Part shown: one piece after another, positions 36,963 to 50,100 of the stretch | Layout of the letters: every line of letters begins with the position of its first letter | Numbering within the stretch: position 1 is the first letter of the stretch | From: Gordionus sp. m RMFG-2023 | Lineage: Eukaryota > Nematomorpha > Gordioida > Chordodea > Parachordodidae | Direction of reading: 5' to 3' | Length of the DNA: 64,000 bases | Assembly (NCBI RefSeq): GCF_954871325.1 | Contig: NC_088779.1 | Coordinates: forward strand, 20,338,846 to 20,402,845 | Notes under the pieces: model-generated | The model's input: the letters and a program-made list of their open reading frames with translations, nothing else | Databases searched by the model: none | What the model was told of the DNA's origin: nothing | Made by a program: the position numbers and the translations under genes

Positions 36963-38834
36963 ATTCATTGTAACCAAAATAATTGAGTCTACTCTTGACA
37001 TGTAAAAATAACTAATCCTTTACAAACGTGGCCTTTGTATCACAAATTAATACTTATATCAGTCAGTCACATGTAAAAGTAGGTACAAACGGTTTTATTC
37101 AAGAAAATGGAAGATTCACTATTCTGATAAAAGTGTAAATTTAAATAGAATCATTATTGACAGTCATATTAAAAAGATTATTTATTTTGTCTAACTCTAA
37201 AATAAGATATATTATATTTGGTGATAAAAACTTAGTTAAGTGGTAAGAGATCATAGAATATAAAAAATTAATGGATAAAGAAAAATAGTTAACAATATTT
37301 TACATATATTGTTTTAAAACAAACAAATCGGTACATCAGCTGCGTCACAGTTGGATAGTAGGAGGCTCAAGCCCCCTCAATAAACATTTTGAAGCAAATT
37401 TAAAAAAATATTGAGTTTTATTTTTTAAAAAAAGATTTTTAGAACCCATTGAGTAGTAGTTAACTGAAAAGTGGAGGTGAAGCCATGCCTAGATTAGTAC
37501 TGATAGTAAATAATATATGATTTTACGTTTAATTAAAACGCCAAAATGTAGTATGGGTAAACTGCAGTGAAATATACATTATATATAAGGTAAAGATATA
37601 GCATATTTTTAGGAGCACTGTTTTTATTTTTATATTAATCAGTAACAGCGTTATGATATAAATCCGATAAGAATTAAGGTTGATATTTTCTGTTCTCGCC
37701 CGGAATAAGGTCGTTTTCTGTCCTATGAGCGGAAAAATAGCGATGGAGGGGGGGGGGAGTTACAAGGCTAACAAAAGAGTGGCCTGAAGAGCCTCCACTA
37801 TTCACAAATCTTTATATCTACTAAATTAGGAAACGAAAGACCGGAACTTAGAGAAAGAAAGTCACCAATATATGCCTAGTGATTATACCTACAAAAATAC
37901 GAATCGAATAATGGATTTATTCGTATTCATTTAAATCGAATAATTCATTATTCGTATTCGTACGAATAATAAAATGATTATTTGATTCGATTCGTCGAAT
38001 ATTCTATTCAATTCGAAAATTTCAATTAACCATAAATTAAAAAAAGATAGAATATTAAATTTATTTTGTAAAATTTAACTGGATAAAAGACAGAAATTTT
38101 ATTAGTAAGATCATATAGAATCATACATATATAGTATATTTATATATAATGTAGAAAAATCAATATAATATTCCTATCATGTAGAAGACAAATATACCAA
38201 CGACAAATTTTTTAAACACAAAGTTTTTGCAAAAAGTCAAATTTATGTCCATCATCACTATTTTCCCTCGATGAAGAATCTTTTTAAGATAGATTTTTTG
38301 TATATGTTAGCATCAATGTTTCTTTTCCGACAATATAATTTTTACTTAAATCATTTTTTGAGCTCGTTTCAATAAATTTAAAAATCGGATTTTACCAGAA
38401 ATATATTCCATCATGTTTGGAATACTTATCTTATGAATTGTAGACAATTTTGCTGTTAACATTTGAGTCATTTATATTTTGTATAAAAAATATATGGAAA
38501 AGTTTATTAAAAAATTGTCTGAAATTCATAGGGTAGGTATTGTAAACTTCGGGTAAAATCATATTTTTAAATACCCGCTCAAAAATGATAACTTGAAAAA
38601 ATAACACATTGTAGGAAAAAATATATTGAAGCCTACATATACACAAATAACACATTTTCACCAAAATTTATTTTGAGTATTTCTTTTAAAAGATATTCAA
38701 TGATTCCAATTGTCATCAATGGGCAAAATACAAGTTAATTTAAAAATTATTTTATTCCATATGAAATGACAAATAACAATTTCGATTATTATCACATAAA
38801 TAAGTATTACATTTTTGCAAATATTCTTGAATAG
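36963..38834. other. No gene seen; CGAATAA-rich palindromic patch
   Basis: At 37,893-38,025 the motif CGAATAAT and its reverse complement ATTATTCG recur several times in both orientations, as in many MITE ends, but outer limits were not found. G-rich runs occur at 37,370 and 37,746. From 38,230 to 38,830 minus-strand frames may be the eroded tail of the piggyBac element. Confidence 0.4.
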
Positions 38835-40265
38835 GCTTCTTCGTTATACTCACACCTTGGCTTAATGATTACAAGCATTGGGTGTTGACATACTTGAACA
38901 TATCTTATATCTGATAGAGGTGCAATATTGATAGCTTTTCTTTTTTTACAACTATGTTGGAAGGTCTTCCGGTCTTATCCTTTTCCGCTAGCATCAACCC
39001 TTTTGCTATCTGCGATTTAAATACCGGCGATGTATTAAATTTTATACTATTTAATGCTTTCATATGGCCCTATAAAGGAGCCAGGCATTTCTTACACAAG
39101 AATCTAATAAATGGATAACCAGGGATGCGAACCCGGCAAGATTTTTGCACGGGTCCGGTTTAAGGTTAAAAAATAAGTGGGTTCGGTTTATTTTTGAACC
39201 CGGGTTTAGTTTCGGGTTACGCTCGGGTTTAAAATTTTTTGAATTTAAAAAAAAATATTCTATATTTAAATCATAATTAAAAAAGACATAAATTTGGTAT
39301 AAAGAATAAATTTTTTATTTTATTTATAGGCAAAATATAGTTAAAAATATAAAGCATAGTCATGTATAGATTTTAAAAAAAAATTTATTTAGACGTATTT
39401 CATTAAATTAACAATATCCAATATAATAATTTTTACTTTGACTTGTTCACTTTCACTTTGGAATGAGTTAAAAATTAAAAATAAATGGTGTAAATGAATT
39501 TAATTGTTTAAAATCTATTAACAATCCAATAGGAATCTTTGAAAATAAATTTAAAAATGGAGTAAATGAATTAAGTTGTTTAAAATTTATTAACACTTAC
39601 TTAATTGGAAATATATAAAATGTCAAGTAAATTATTAATATTTGTATTTACAATTATACAAATATATTATATTAATTTAAACAATACACTGAACCAGGTT
39701 GAGCCTGGGTCCAAAAAAATTTCCCAGGTTCGGTTCGGGGTTTTGAAAATTTATAAACGGGGCTCAGATTCGGGTTCAAATTTTTTCCCCAAAAACCCGG
39801 GTTTTCTTATCCAGGTTCGGGTTCGAACCCTTTGAAAACTATTCTCATATTATATCGTTTCCATTTAATATCTGTCCGTTAATTCCACCAGCAATTCGCG
39901 TAGATCTACTCCACTCATTCTTTCATTAAGAAGAACGATATCCCCACTAATACCTAATGAATTAGTTATTTCTCTGGTATAATTCAAAATCTCATATAAA
40001 CCTTAAAGAGCCTCATAGGGTAAAAACATTTATCCCTCATTCATGGGGCTTAGATTTAATGTATTGTCGTCTTGAGCCTCCCTTAATTAATTCGCATATA
40101 GTTAGCTTCTCCTCAAGTTGAGTATATTTTAGTTGGCATATGAAGGGTTGAATTTTGAATAAATTGTTATATCCTTTATCTTCCCTATTCATCATATCAT
40201 TGTTATTATTAATGTAAAAAAATTTCTGGATCAAAAGGTTGCAGGACATATCCGCTACCTGTGGA
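38835..40265 (-). pseudogene. piggyBac-type transposase, dead, split by a MITE
   Basis: Minus-strand blocks follow the DDE_Tnp_1_7 (PGBD) order. First (40,265-39,840): VADMSCNLLIQKFFYINNN for the RNRFxxIxxxLHFxDN segment, then FKIQPFICQLKYTQ, EKLTICELIKGGSRRQYIKS-KPHE for the (S/T)IDExMxxFKGRxxxxQYxxxKPxKWG segment, and FTL-GSLRFI-DFELYQ. After the nested MITE (39,120-39,834) come NAWLLYRAI and SIKFNTSPVFKSQIAKGL with GRPSN. The first catalytic D is replaced by C and stops are frequent, so it is inactive. A GAAAGGGTTAA motif at 40,876-40,886 could be the original TTAA-flanked end; the other end was not found. Confidence 0.78.
39120..39834. mobile_element. hAT-like MITE with GAACCCGG motifs, nested in piggyBac
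   Basis: Left end CAGGGATGCGAACCCGG; right end, reverse complement, CAAAGGGTTCGAACCCG. Both sides contain repeated GGGTTCGG-type motifs around an AT-rich middle. piggyBac coding blocks lie on each side. No matching target duplication. Confidence 0.65.
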
Positions 40266-41271
40266 ATAGAATAGGTTTTAATAGACCAATTCTAAACTAG
40301 TACATAAGTGTATCCCAATAAATTTTTCGATTACCACTTAAATGATGTAGGCAAAGGATAATTTAAGTAGGTTAAAGGTCTGTCGGAGATAAGTGTAGTA
40401 ATATTTAAATGCATATTGATATAAAAACATCTCATTACATGTTATTTATATAAAATATGGAATTAGGACCTTTCCCTAACTCCAGGAAAACTTACTAATA
40501 GACATTAGATAATCAATATAGGTAACTATTATTAAGATCTAATTAATCCCCCCCCCCGTTTCCATAACCCTAAATCTAAATATCCTAATCCTATTTATTG
40601 ATAAAAATATTTTAGTGCAAAGAAATGACCATTTTAAAAAGATAAATTTTAAATAAAAATATTACTATATATATATTATTATTTATATTTTTAGCAAGTT
40701 TTGATAATCAGAAATATGAATTAAAATTTTGGCGCGAAAACAGTACGTAAGATAACATACAAATCAAAGCGAGTTAATAACAAAATACGAAACAGCAAAT
40801 ATTAAAAATTCAGAAGTTATCAATGGTCATTTTTAATGCATATAAAATTAAAATACTAATGAAAAATCGGGTGAGAAAGGGTTAAATAATTTCTAGACAA
40901 TAGATACGATAACAATTAATACATGTTTAATAATTTTAAGAATGCGTGTTTCCATAAATGGTTTAGCGAACTCTTTCTTATTGCAAAAAAGAAGTAAAAT
41001 ATACAGTGTACAATATAACCCTTAATATTTTTATCGCATTTAGCGTTTTGAGGAGTCCCATAAATTAATTCTTCACATAAGCGGGGCTTTCGTTTTCAAA
41101 AAATATGATTTGTCAAATTTATAATTAGATTCACAATGGCGTTACGAGTATAAATATTCATTACGAAATATATAATTTTATTTAAAATTACAATTTATTC
41201 AAAAACAATAAGGCTTAATTTCGTTAATTGTTTCGTAGTTTAAATCTTTACACGTAATTTGGGTTAATTTA
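40266..41271. other. No gene seen
   Basis: AT-rich sequence between the piggyBac remnant and the 3' end of NAA50. The piggyBac terminus candidate at 40,876 is the only noted motif. The NAA50 3' UTR should occupy the right part. Confidence 0.4.
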
Positions 41272-44200
41272 TTATGGCTTCTCTTTTATGGCATTTGACT
41301 TCGAACTTGGCGATAATGAATTAGCGGTTTTTAATTTTTTTTCTAAAATATAAGCATCAGGAGGTTCGATCCTTTTGTAATATTGTTCCTTGATATCTTT
41401 AATTTCGAAACCGAATTTTTGGTAAAACTTTATGGCCACTTCGTTGCTTATTTGTACATGTCTATAAAAAAATAGAAAATATTGGCAAAATTATTAAAAT
41501 AATAAAAACTTTTTGTTAAATTTAGAGTTCATTATAACCAGGGTTATGGACACGAATTCAGGTTCAGGAATTTTAATCTCTTTTTAACGGAAATTTGATA
41601 ACAGAAACTTACAAAACCGATTTTCTAAAGAGATCGATCCCGCCTCGTGTCCATATTATGCCGGGTTCAATGGGTTGCCCATAAATCGGTCTCTGTTTGG
41701 TCTGTGGTCTCAAAATGCCTAACCAAACAATTTTAAACTCGAATTTGGGTCCAGAATCCTGGTTAAAACTGACTTGTCATGATAATACTTTCACGACAAA
41801 GAACCCATAATTTGATTATAATTATGAAATCCTACTGTTCGTGGTAAATAAAAAACAGTTTCTGATTATAATTTTTTCTATATAATAAATTTACAACTTT
41901 ATTTATATAAAAATGTTTAACCATATAATTAAAATATTGAATTGAAAATTTTAACAATGAATTTTTAAAAAATCGAATCAATGTATATAAAAAAGGAAGG
42001 GGGCAAGATATTATCTCAGTGATGTGTGGATAAAAATTTCTATCGGGTATATAATTCATAATTGAGTGAGGTCGCCAATCTCGAAACTATCATGCTTTAC
42101 TATTTTATAAGGATTTCCTTTTGCAATTATTTTATAAATTTTAATAAAATATTTATAATTAATATCCAATCCAAATCAATAGTAAACACATATACTATCT
42201 CTGATTGCAAAGTTGATAGGATCGAGATCAAAAGATCGACGACCTTAATTATATCCTAAATTTGGCAATTTTCCCAGATTTATGATGAAAATAATCTGCT
42301 AAAGCTGTTGATTATTTTACTATGAATAAAATGGTCCTGCTAAGCATCAATCATTTTTTTTTATCTATTGAAAACATGATTTTATTAAATGGGTCAGATA
42401 GCTTGGAATTTAATCATGATTGATAGATAAGAGATTGGTTGAAGATATAAAATTAGCCACATTCAATTACTACTTCGGTTTCATTGCTTGTTAAATTTGA
42501 AACGTATTTGAAGGTTAGAAAAATAATAATGTTGATTTTAAGGATGGTTGATTATAAAAACAAACAGCCATATAATAATAATTAAATAATATACTTATCA
42601 AATTTAGATATAATTAACCTTTTTTTAAATTTTGTAGATAACCAAACATATTAAAAATGATTAAATTGCTTATATAAACAATTGATTTATCTTCAGAAGA
42701 AGAGTTAATTAAACCATATTTAAAATAATATAATATTCTTTATCAGAAAAAGGGAGGAGAGCAAGATTAATAAAAATGTTAATTTTTGGGACATACTAAA
42801 TAATTGCCACAAAACTAATATTCAAGATATTTTAAATTAAGAGTATTAACATATATTTTAAATTTGGATAATGCAAGAGGACGCCCTATTGGGAAATAAC
42901 AGTAATTAAAATTAAAAATAATAACACAATTATTTTATTAGTCAAAAAATAAAATTTTAAATTTGGTTTAAAAATTTTATTTGCATTCATATTCGTGTGT
43001 TAAAAAATTTTAAACAGTTAGATAATATCATCTTATTTTTAATTGACAGTCCGATTTTCATTTGGCAAAACAAATTAGCTCATGATATATCAATATATAT
43101 TTTTTCAATGATTTCCGAATCTCCTGAAGCATTAACTAAGAAATATTATATTAAGGTAAACAAAAATTATCATGCATAATATTTTCAATCTAAATCTGTA
43201 ACTTCTCTAATTTAAATATAAAAAATCTCAATTTAAAGCAAAAAAATAAATTTTTCTGATTTTTAAAAAAATAACAAATTTTGGTAACCGTACAATGTAA
43301 CTTATGCTATACACAGTCAGAAATCTAAAATTTTATAAATATTAGATAATCACATATACAAGCAAAACAATATTGCATTGTTAATAGGATAATACTTTTA
43401 ACCTTTCCCTACACTCCACTAATAGGCTTTAGCTACTAGGCATAACCAAGTCCATTTAATTTTATGTAATAATTTGCTAGATTTGTGGATGCCAAAAAAA
43501 TATTTTATTTTTTTCAACATCCCTAAAAAAATTTTAAAGGGATTTGATCGCGCTATATTCTTATTATGAATTATTTCATGAGGAAAGTTTCCTATGATTA
43601 TCCATTCCTGATAGATTGTTTATAATATTTGAAGGAATTATTTCTGTCCTTAACAATTCATTTTTTTAAAACATCCCAATTAATCCTCAGCTCTTATAAC
43701 AATTTCCCAAGTCCACCATTTATCTCAGTCCCAATCTCTTCTTAATTCACTAATTAAGGGAGATGAAAAAAAGGATGAAATTATCATCTTACCCCTCCCC
43801 TTAAGAAACGCCTATTTTTAAAACAACAGAATAGAAAACGGAAAAAAATATTATTATAAAAAGAGGATATGTTATTTTATAAAATGGATTATAAAAATTG
43901 TTATTATTTTGAATATTGGTTTTATATAGAGTAGTGTTGTTAAAGGGTTCGATTTGAGCCGATTTTTAAAAACGAGCCAGGAAAATATTGCCTAAGCGAG
44001 ATTTCGCCAATAGATGTTCCTATGTGCCATCTATGAGCAAAATCTTTAGGCTTGCATAATATTTTTTCTTAATAAAATATTGAGTTAGCCGTAAAATCGG
44101 CTTAAATTGAGCCGTTTAACAACACTAATATAGAGTATATAAAGTTGGGTACATGGGTTCTGTATACCAAAAAATTGTAATTTTGTTTGTTATATAATTG

Positions 44201-46632
44201 TAAATCAAAATAATTAAATTTTTATTATATAAAAATACTTTATTATTGATTAATTATATTTTTATTAAAATATTAATGTTTATAAGATAAAATAGTATAC
44301 AAATAAAACGTGTTTTAAAATTTGATTTTTTGTGTCATATATGAAAATAAATAAAAATCAAGAAGTAGGATAACATTGGGGCTCATAGTCATTTTAAAAA
44401 CTTAAAGTTTCGATTTGCATATATTTTCTACCTTTGTTTTTCAATCATTGACTTGATCATAAATATAAAATTTAATATTCAAATCAGGGTTGGCAAGTCG
44501 CTCAACTAACCCGTCAAATTCGGTCAATTGACTGAAGGATATATGTGAAAAACTATAGTTTAATGAACTAATATGTATGTAAAGCATCAATCTAATTAAT
44601 TTACAAATTATTTTAAAATATATTTGTAAAGGCGTCAATTTAATAATAATTTTATATAAAAATATAAAATTTTCATAAAAAAAAATTTTCTCATAATTAA
44701 TTTGATTGGATCTAAATATAAAAATATAATCATTTTACTTAAGCATGGTTTAAGAAAATTACTAATTGTCAATTTATATTACATTATGTACAATTATCCA
44801 AACAAGATAGGCATCATTAATAAAATGTAATGAGCAAATATAAATATGCAAGAAGGCTCTGAGAGCAGCTGTTGAAGAAGTTGGTCTGAGAGAAATTACC
44901 AATAATATATTATATGATATTTTGGACAAAAAATTTAAAAATTTTAACTATTCATAAACATTTAGCTATCTAATTGACCTTGGCTCAGGTAAAAACCTAG
45001 ATGGTTAATTTAGAAAACAAATAATACATTAATGTCCATGATTTTATAATTTACCAACCTAAAGAAAAAATATTAAAGATAAGTTTGAAAAAGAAAACAA
45101 TCCAAATACATGTGCTCACACTGCACTGCTGATTATTTATTAGATCTCTTATATAAGGGGAACATCTTACTTGAGTTTGAAGAAACATATCCATATAACA
45201 TAATACACAAATTAGTCATTTCATAAAGAGATGATCATCAGAATATTTTAAGTAATATCATAAATTTCAGAAGCAAAAGCAATGTATTTAATAGCCAAAA
45301 TATGTGGAAACCAGTAACTTTCATAAAACGATCAGATTTCGGGCTCAAGTTGGAATGAGCTTTGTTCACCTCGAATATTAAGAGATAGAAGATCTCGACA
45401 ACCAGAAAATTGGCAGGAGTATATCATAACCTAAGACTGATTAAAAAATGCTGAAGAAAATGATAAGATTTTACCATGGAGAGTGAAATATTAATTATAG
45501 AATTTAGAAAATAATTTAATATACATATATTTTTTACTATTATATATAAAATAGAATTAATATTTTCTTAAAAAACATTTATTTAAATTTGACCATATTT
45601 GCTGGTCAAATATTGGTCAATTGACTGAATCTTATTTGACTGATCAAATGCACAACCCTGATTCAAATTGATATAGTTTTTAATTATAACTAATTATTTA
45701 GCACCAAAAATAGGTAAAAGATTAATTTTTATATCTTAAATCCCATTATCTCAAATAATTAATTACTAATGAGCAAAATTTTTTAATCTATATGTTGTCT
45801 ATAAATTATTATCAAAATTGAAAGTGATGCAAAAAATTGTAATAATAAAAAAATGAAAATCAAATATTTATAAAATAGAAATAATAAATATTCTATATAA
45901 CTTACAAATATATTGTATCAATTCTATTATCTTTTTCACAAATATGAAATACATGATTGAGCATATGAGATCCTAATAAAATATTTTTCAAAAAAACATA
46001 TTTAAGTCAAAATTATAAATATATAAGTTTATTGTATAAAATTTATGAAGATATTCAAATAAATATGTTATACAATAACTGCCAGTCCTACCAATTTAAT
46101 GTTATTTTAGGCTATATAAAATATTTTTTAATTATATAATTCTAGCATGCCTACAAATAACATATCATTGTTTAATATTTTAACAAGTGCAATATAAATG
46201 TATTAAAGTAAATATTATTAGATTCTAAATTATCAAATAAGAATATTACAATTATTTATAACTAAGTCTATTTTATAACCTATTCCAAGATTTCGATAAG
46301 GAGCTAAACAACCTAAGGTCATAATATAAAGCTTAGTTTTGCCATCTATAGTATCGATTCTGCAGCATACTCCTCCCACGACTATATCATTGAAATAAAC
46401 TAAAAAAAAATAAGATTAGATAAAAAAATCAAGTCATTCATACCTAATTTGGCTAAATCACCCACTTCTAGAACATCTTTATAAAATTTTTCATTATAAG
46501 AAACCGGAAAGACAACTTGATTAACTAGCTTTAAAAGTTTTACATTATGGTGTGTTATATCTCCCAATTGAATGTTGTGATTTTCCAATCTAAAAAAATA
46601 TGTAAATAAATTTAAGCAAATTTTAACTTCAT
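41272..46632 (-). CDS. NAA50: N-alpha-acetyltransferase 50
   Basis: Five exons on the minus strand: 46,632-46,628, 46,589-46,444, 46,399-46,280, 45,972-45,906 and 41,461-41,272 (528 nt, 175 residues; human 169). All introns are GT-AG and phases agree; the first is 38 bp, the last 4.4 kb with three MITE/hAT insertions. NAA50 is the GNAT-fold catalytic subunit that acetylates N-terminal methionine and partners NatA; it is needed for sister-chromatid cohesion. Visible landmarks: GDITHHNVKLLKLVNQV then FPVSY (residues 29-33, substrate Met pocket), KFYKDVLEVGDLAKLVYFND, the catalytic Tyr in KLYIMTLGC, the acetyl-CoA loop RNLGIG, MLNHVFHICEKD, catalytic His in IYLHVQISNE, and FGFEIKDIKEQYYKRIEP. 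Exon 1 carries only M-K and two-thirds is inferred from phase; human NAA50 also has a very short first coding exon. The gene looks intact. Confidence 0.95.
41539..41761. mobile_element. hAT-like MITE in NAA50 last intron
   Basis: Ends CAGGGTTATGGACACGAATT and, in reverse complement, CAGGATTCTGGACCCAAATT, a 30-bp imperfect inverted repeat. Flanks ATTATAAC and GTTAAAAC agree at 6 of 8. It lies 78 bp upstream of the last exon's acceptor. Confidence 0.7.
43932..44127. mobile_element. hAT MITE with exact target duplication
   Basis: A 196-bp element flanked by ATATAGAG on both sides (43,924-43,931 and 44,128-44,135). Ends TAGTGTTGTTAAAGGGTTCG and, in reverse complement, TAGTGTTGTTAAACGGCTCA, followed by GCCGATTTT blocks. 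Related to the element at 650. Lies in the NAA50 last intron. Confidence 0.9.
44485..45660. mobile_element. hAT element with exact target duplication in NAA50 intron
   Basis: A 1,176-bp element flanked by ATTCAAAT (44,477-44,484 and 45,661-45,668). Ends CAGGGTTGGCAAGTCGCTC and, in reverse complement, CAGGGTTGTGCATTTGATC; GGTCAATTGACTGAA occurs inside both ends. The middle contains a + strand stretch reading ALRAAVEEVGLREITNN with balanced composition that I do not recognise, perhaps a transposase or captured-gene remnant. Confidence 0.88.
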
Positions 46633-47160
46633 TTCAAGGATAGCTGGATAAAACTATTTAATATTAATAAATTCAATTCAGGCAGAATCATGTATATAAA
46701 GTTTAAAAACTTTAAAGATATCTGAAAGTAGTGGTTAGGATTTAATATATTAAAATTCCTATCACTAAAGTATATTTTACGATATATATATAGTTATTTT
46801 TAAAATTAAAATAATGCAAATATAAATTTTTTTTTAACAGAACAATTATTTCTGTATATATTGGCATATTATTATGCATATTTAAATAATAGAGGTATCA
46901 AAATTAATCATATTTGATCTTAATTCAAATATTATGAATATTGAAAGTCTTCAAAATAAAAAATAAATGTATATACAGATATATATATAAATATAACTAT
47001 ATATAATAACTATATATAAATATAACTATATATATATATTAATTATAAATATGATTACGATATTAATACATGTATTTTAAAAAAAAATTTTTATCTTATT
47101 TACAAGTGTTTTTAGTGATAATATATTTCAAGCGGTCATTTCAAAATTAAAACAATTATT
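46633..47160. promoter_or_regulatory. Shared divergent promoter region of NAA50 and HMMR
   Basis: 528 bp separate the two start codons, which face away from each other, so both 5' UTRs and promoters must lie here unless upstream non-coding exons exist. The sequence is very AT-rich with a TATATA-rich patch at 46,975-47,042. No TATA box position, E2F/CHR element or initiator could be assigned with confidence by eye. Confidence 0.6.
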
Positions 47161-50100
47161 ATGTCGTTTTCAAGAGCGAAAATCAAACGTTTTAACGATA
47201 TAATCAGTAATTAATATATAACTTATTTATATATGATTTTAAGGTTATGGGCCTCCAGTGGGTACATATGATCCTAAAATTTGTGGAAGTAAACATAACT
47301 CAATATTTTCTAAAACTGAACGCTTCAAAGAAATGAGTAAATTATAATTATTTGGCAATTATAATTATAAATAGATGAGACTGATTTACCATACTATAAA
47401 TCCGATACGGATATTATTAAATATTCTAGAGATAATGGAAATAATAATGTATACAGAACTCCTAAAAATTTTAAAAAAGTATTTTTTTATATATAATTAT
47501 ACATATTTATCAAATATGTTAGAAAATTAATGCTACATGCCAAGAAAATTTTTTGCCTGAAAAGTTGAAGCGATTAGAATTAGATATACGTTTGATATTA
47601 TAACAAATACATATTAATAAAATATATACAGAGTTGTACAGTATTGCAAATTACTGTATCTTATATACAAGATATTTTTTGAAGAAATATCTTGTATTTA
47701 TCTCTTTATTTAAATACTAAACTCTTATATAGCATTTGAAATAATCTCTGAGAATTATTTTCATGAAATCCTGATGGAATAATTGTTATTAACTTAATGT
47801 AAATGTTAATAATATATTATTAAATATACTTGTAATTTGCAATATTTGTTTTTTGATCAAATTTCATTTTGAGGAGGGATAATAATGGATCCCAGAAATT
47901 CCTCTTTAAAATTTTATTTCTTGAACATTTAAAATTTATCCTTTTAAAGAATTTTGTAAATAATTTCAGAGGGAGCTTAAATTTGACAAGTGGATAAATT
48001 ATGATCCATTATAATATTTTTTACTAACAGTTATTAAAGTATTGGTATGTGACCTATAAAACATTTCTAATATTTTCCCCCATTGCTTCCTTTTTTTTCA
48101 ATCCAAGATCTACAGGCTAGACAAAATTTAAAAACTATATATTGGTCTGAATTTTTGGTACTAAAAAATTTCAGGCAGGCCTCACAAATCTTTTTTTTAA
48201 ATTATATTAATAGGCCATTCTAAGCATTAAAATTTTTTGTAGTTTTTAAAAAATGAGAAATTACATGTATTAGAATCAGGCACCCAAACCATTATTTATA
48301 GCTTCAGTTTGGTTACGATTCAGTATGTAGAAAATTATAATGGTTACGGTTCTTAAGAAGAAATTTATAAAGGTTCGGTTCACCTAATTAAAGGTTTGTT
48401 ACGGTTAGAAATTTTTTTTTATTGAAGCAACACCATCTTCTAATTTTTTTATTATTATAAGCATCTATTTATTATATATAAAAAAATATATAAGATTCAA
48501 AATAACTCATTTTTAAATATATTATTTGATAAGTAATATATTTTCTAATATAAATGGATCCTTTTTGTTTGTTTTCACGGTAGCACAAATTTTAGCCCCA
48601 AAAAAGCCCTTTCTACAGAAACTTGTGTTTTGGGAACCGCCAGTACTATAAGAGCAAGTTTATATAATTCTGGATATTCAAATTATTTCCATTTCTAAAG
48701 TATAAAAACTGAATCGGTTTGACAATTTTTTATAAAGGTTCTTTAAAATAATTATATTGGTTACAATTATGTTTAGATATTTATAATGGTTTATCGGTTT
48801 GTTACGGTTCACTCTGGGCCCCTGATTAGAATGGTAAATGAAACTTCAGAATTTAAAAAAAATTATATTTTAAAAATAACAAGCTATTTTAATATGGCTG
48901 GCCAGATCCAAATAAGAAAAATCAAGTACCAAATCCTAGAACCAATACATCCCTTCTAGAGATCTGCAGTTCCCAAGCTGAGGTGGGTAATGTCTGAAAA
49001 AAAATTATTGGGCTGGGTGGACAAAAAGTAGAGATGTCTCGTCTGTTTAATAGAGAATAGAAGAAAAAATTTATTCTAAGGCCTATTTTCGAAATAATAT
49101 ATTTAGGGGAAAGAATTCTATGTGAGGGCATGAAAAAAATAAAATATAAACTTATTTAAATAAGATTGACAATACAATCCAAATTATTAGGTATTTTGAT
49201 CATAATCTGAATTTTGATTTAATCTCAAAAAATTGTCAAATCATTATTAGCAGAAATAGGATGTATTATATAATGTATTAGGCATATTCATGAATTCTGG
49301 TATTGATAGAAGTAATAATCCATAAAGTATAGTGTTTTAAATTTTTACTATTCCCCAATATTATAAAGAGTTGTTTATTTTGATCTACAACTACATATAT
49401 TTTGAGTCAGGCTTTATATGTAAAAAAACACAGGCAGCGATTTAAAAAAAATCAAGCTTAGTTGGGCAGCCTTGGTAAAAGAATTGGAAACACACCATTT
49501 GCAGAGCCTCTAATCTCTACTCCTATATATTTGTGTATAAAATAATATTTTCTAGGGGTGTACCAATACCACTTTTCGGAGGCCGATCCGATCCGATATT
49601 CCAGATATTTAATTGATATCGGCCGATAACCAATCCAATATCATATCTAATTTTGTATTCTGTAAGATACCGGTTTTAATTTTTAATATTCTTTTTATTA
49701 GTACAACATCTATAATTTTACTATACCATAACATATGTCATTTATATATATTTTAATGATCAGTTATAGTTTATATTCAATTCAATTGCAATTATTTATA
49801 TAATAAGTAATAACATTAATCTATTTACATAATTAGTAATAAACAAATATTTTGAAATTAATATATAAAATTAATTTATCGAAGATTTCTTTTTAGAAAT
49901 ACCAAAATTTCCAATTTATCAGAGATCGGTCTGCGGTGATGGGGACTGTTAATATCACTAGTGTCACTAAAAACAGATTCTGAAGAGATTAATGAACACT
50001 TTTTTAAACAGAATGCGAAAAAAAATAACTATATTGCAGAATGTTTATTAACTAATTATTACTATTAAAATAATTAAGCATAAAAATATATTACGATTTT

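Noticed and set aside
39815-39830. tRNA B-box-like GGTTCGAACCC
   Set aside because: It is part of the MITE's repeated GGGTTCGAACCC motifs, and no cloverleaf or A box is present. No tRNA or rRNA gene was found in the window.
42997-43179. 60-codon + frame in the NAA50 intron
   Set aside because: No family resemblance and length within chance for this composition.
48957-49520. Possible MITE with TAGAGAT ends in HMMR intron 4
   Set aside because: The end similarity is only 7-8 bp and no target duplication is seen.
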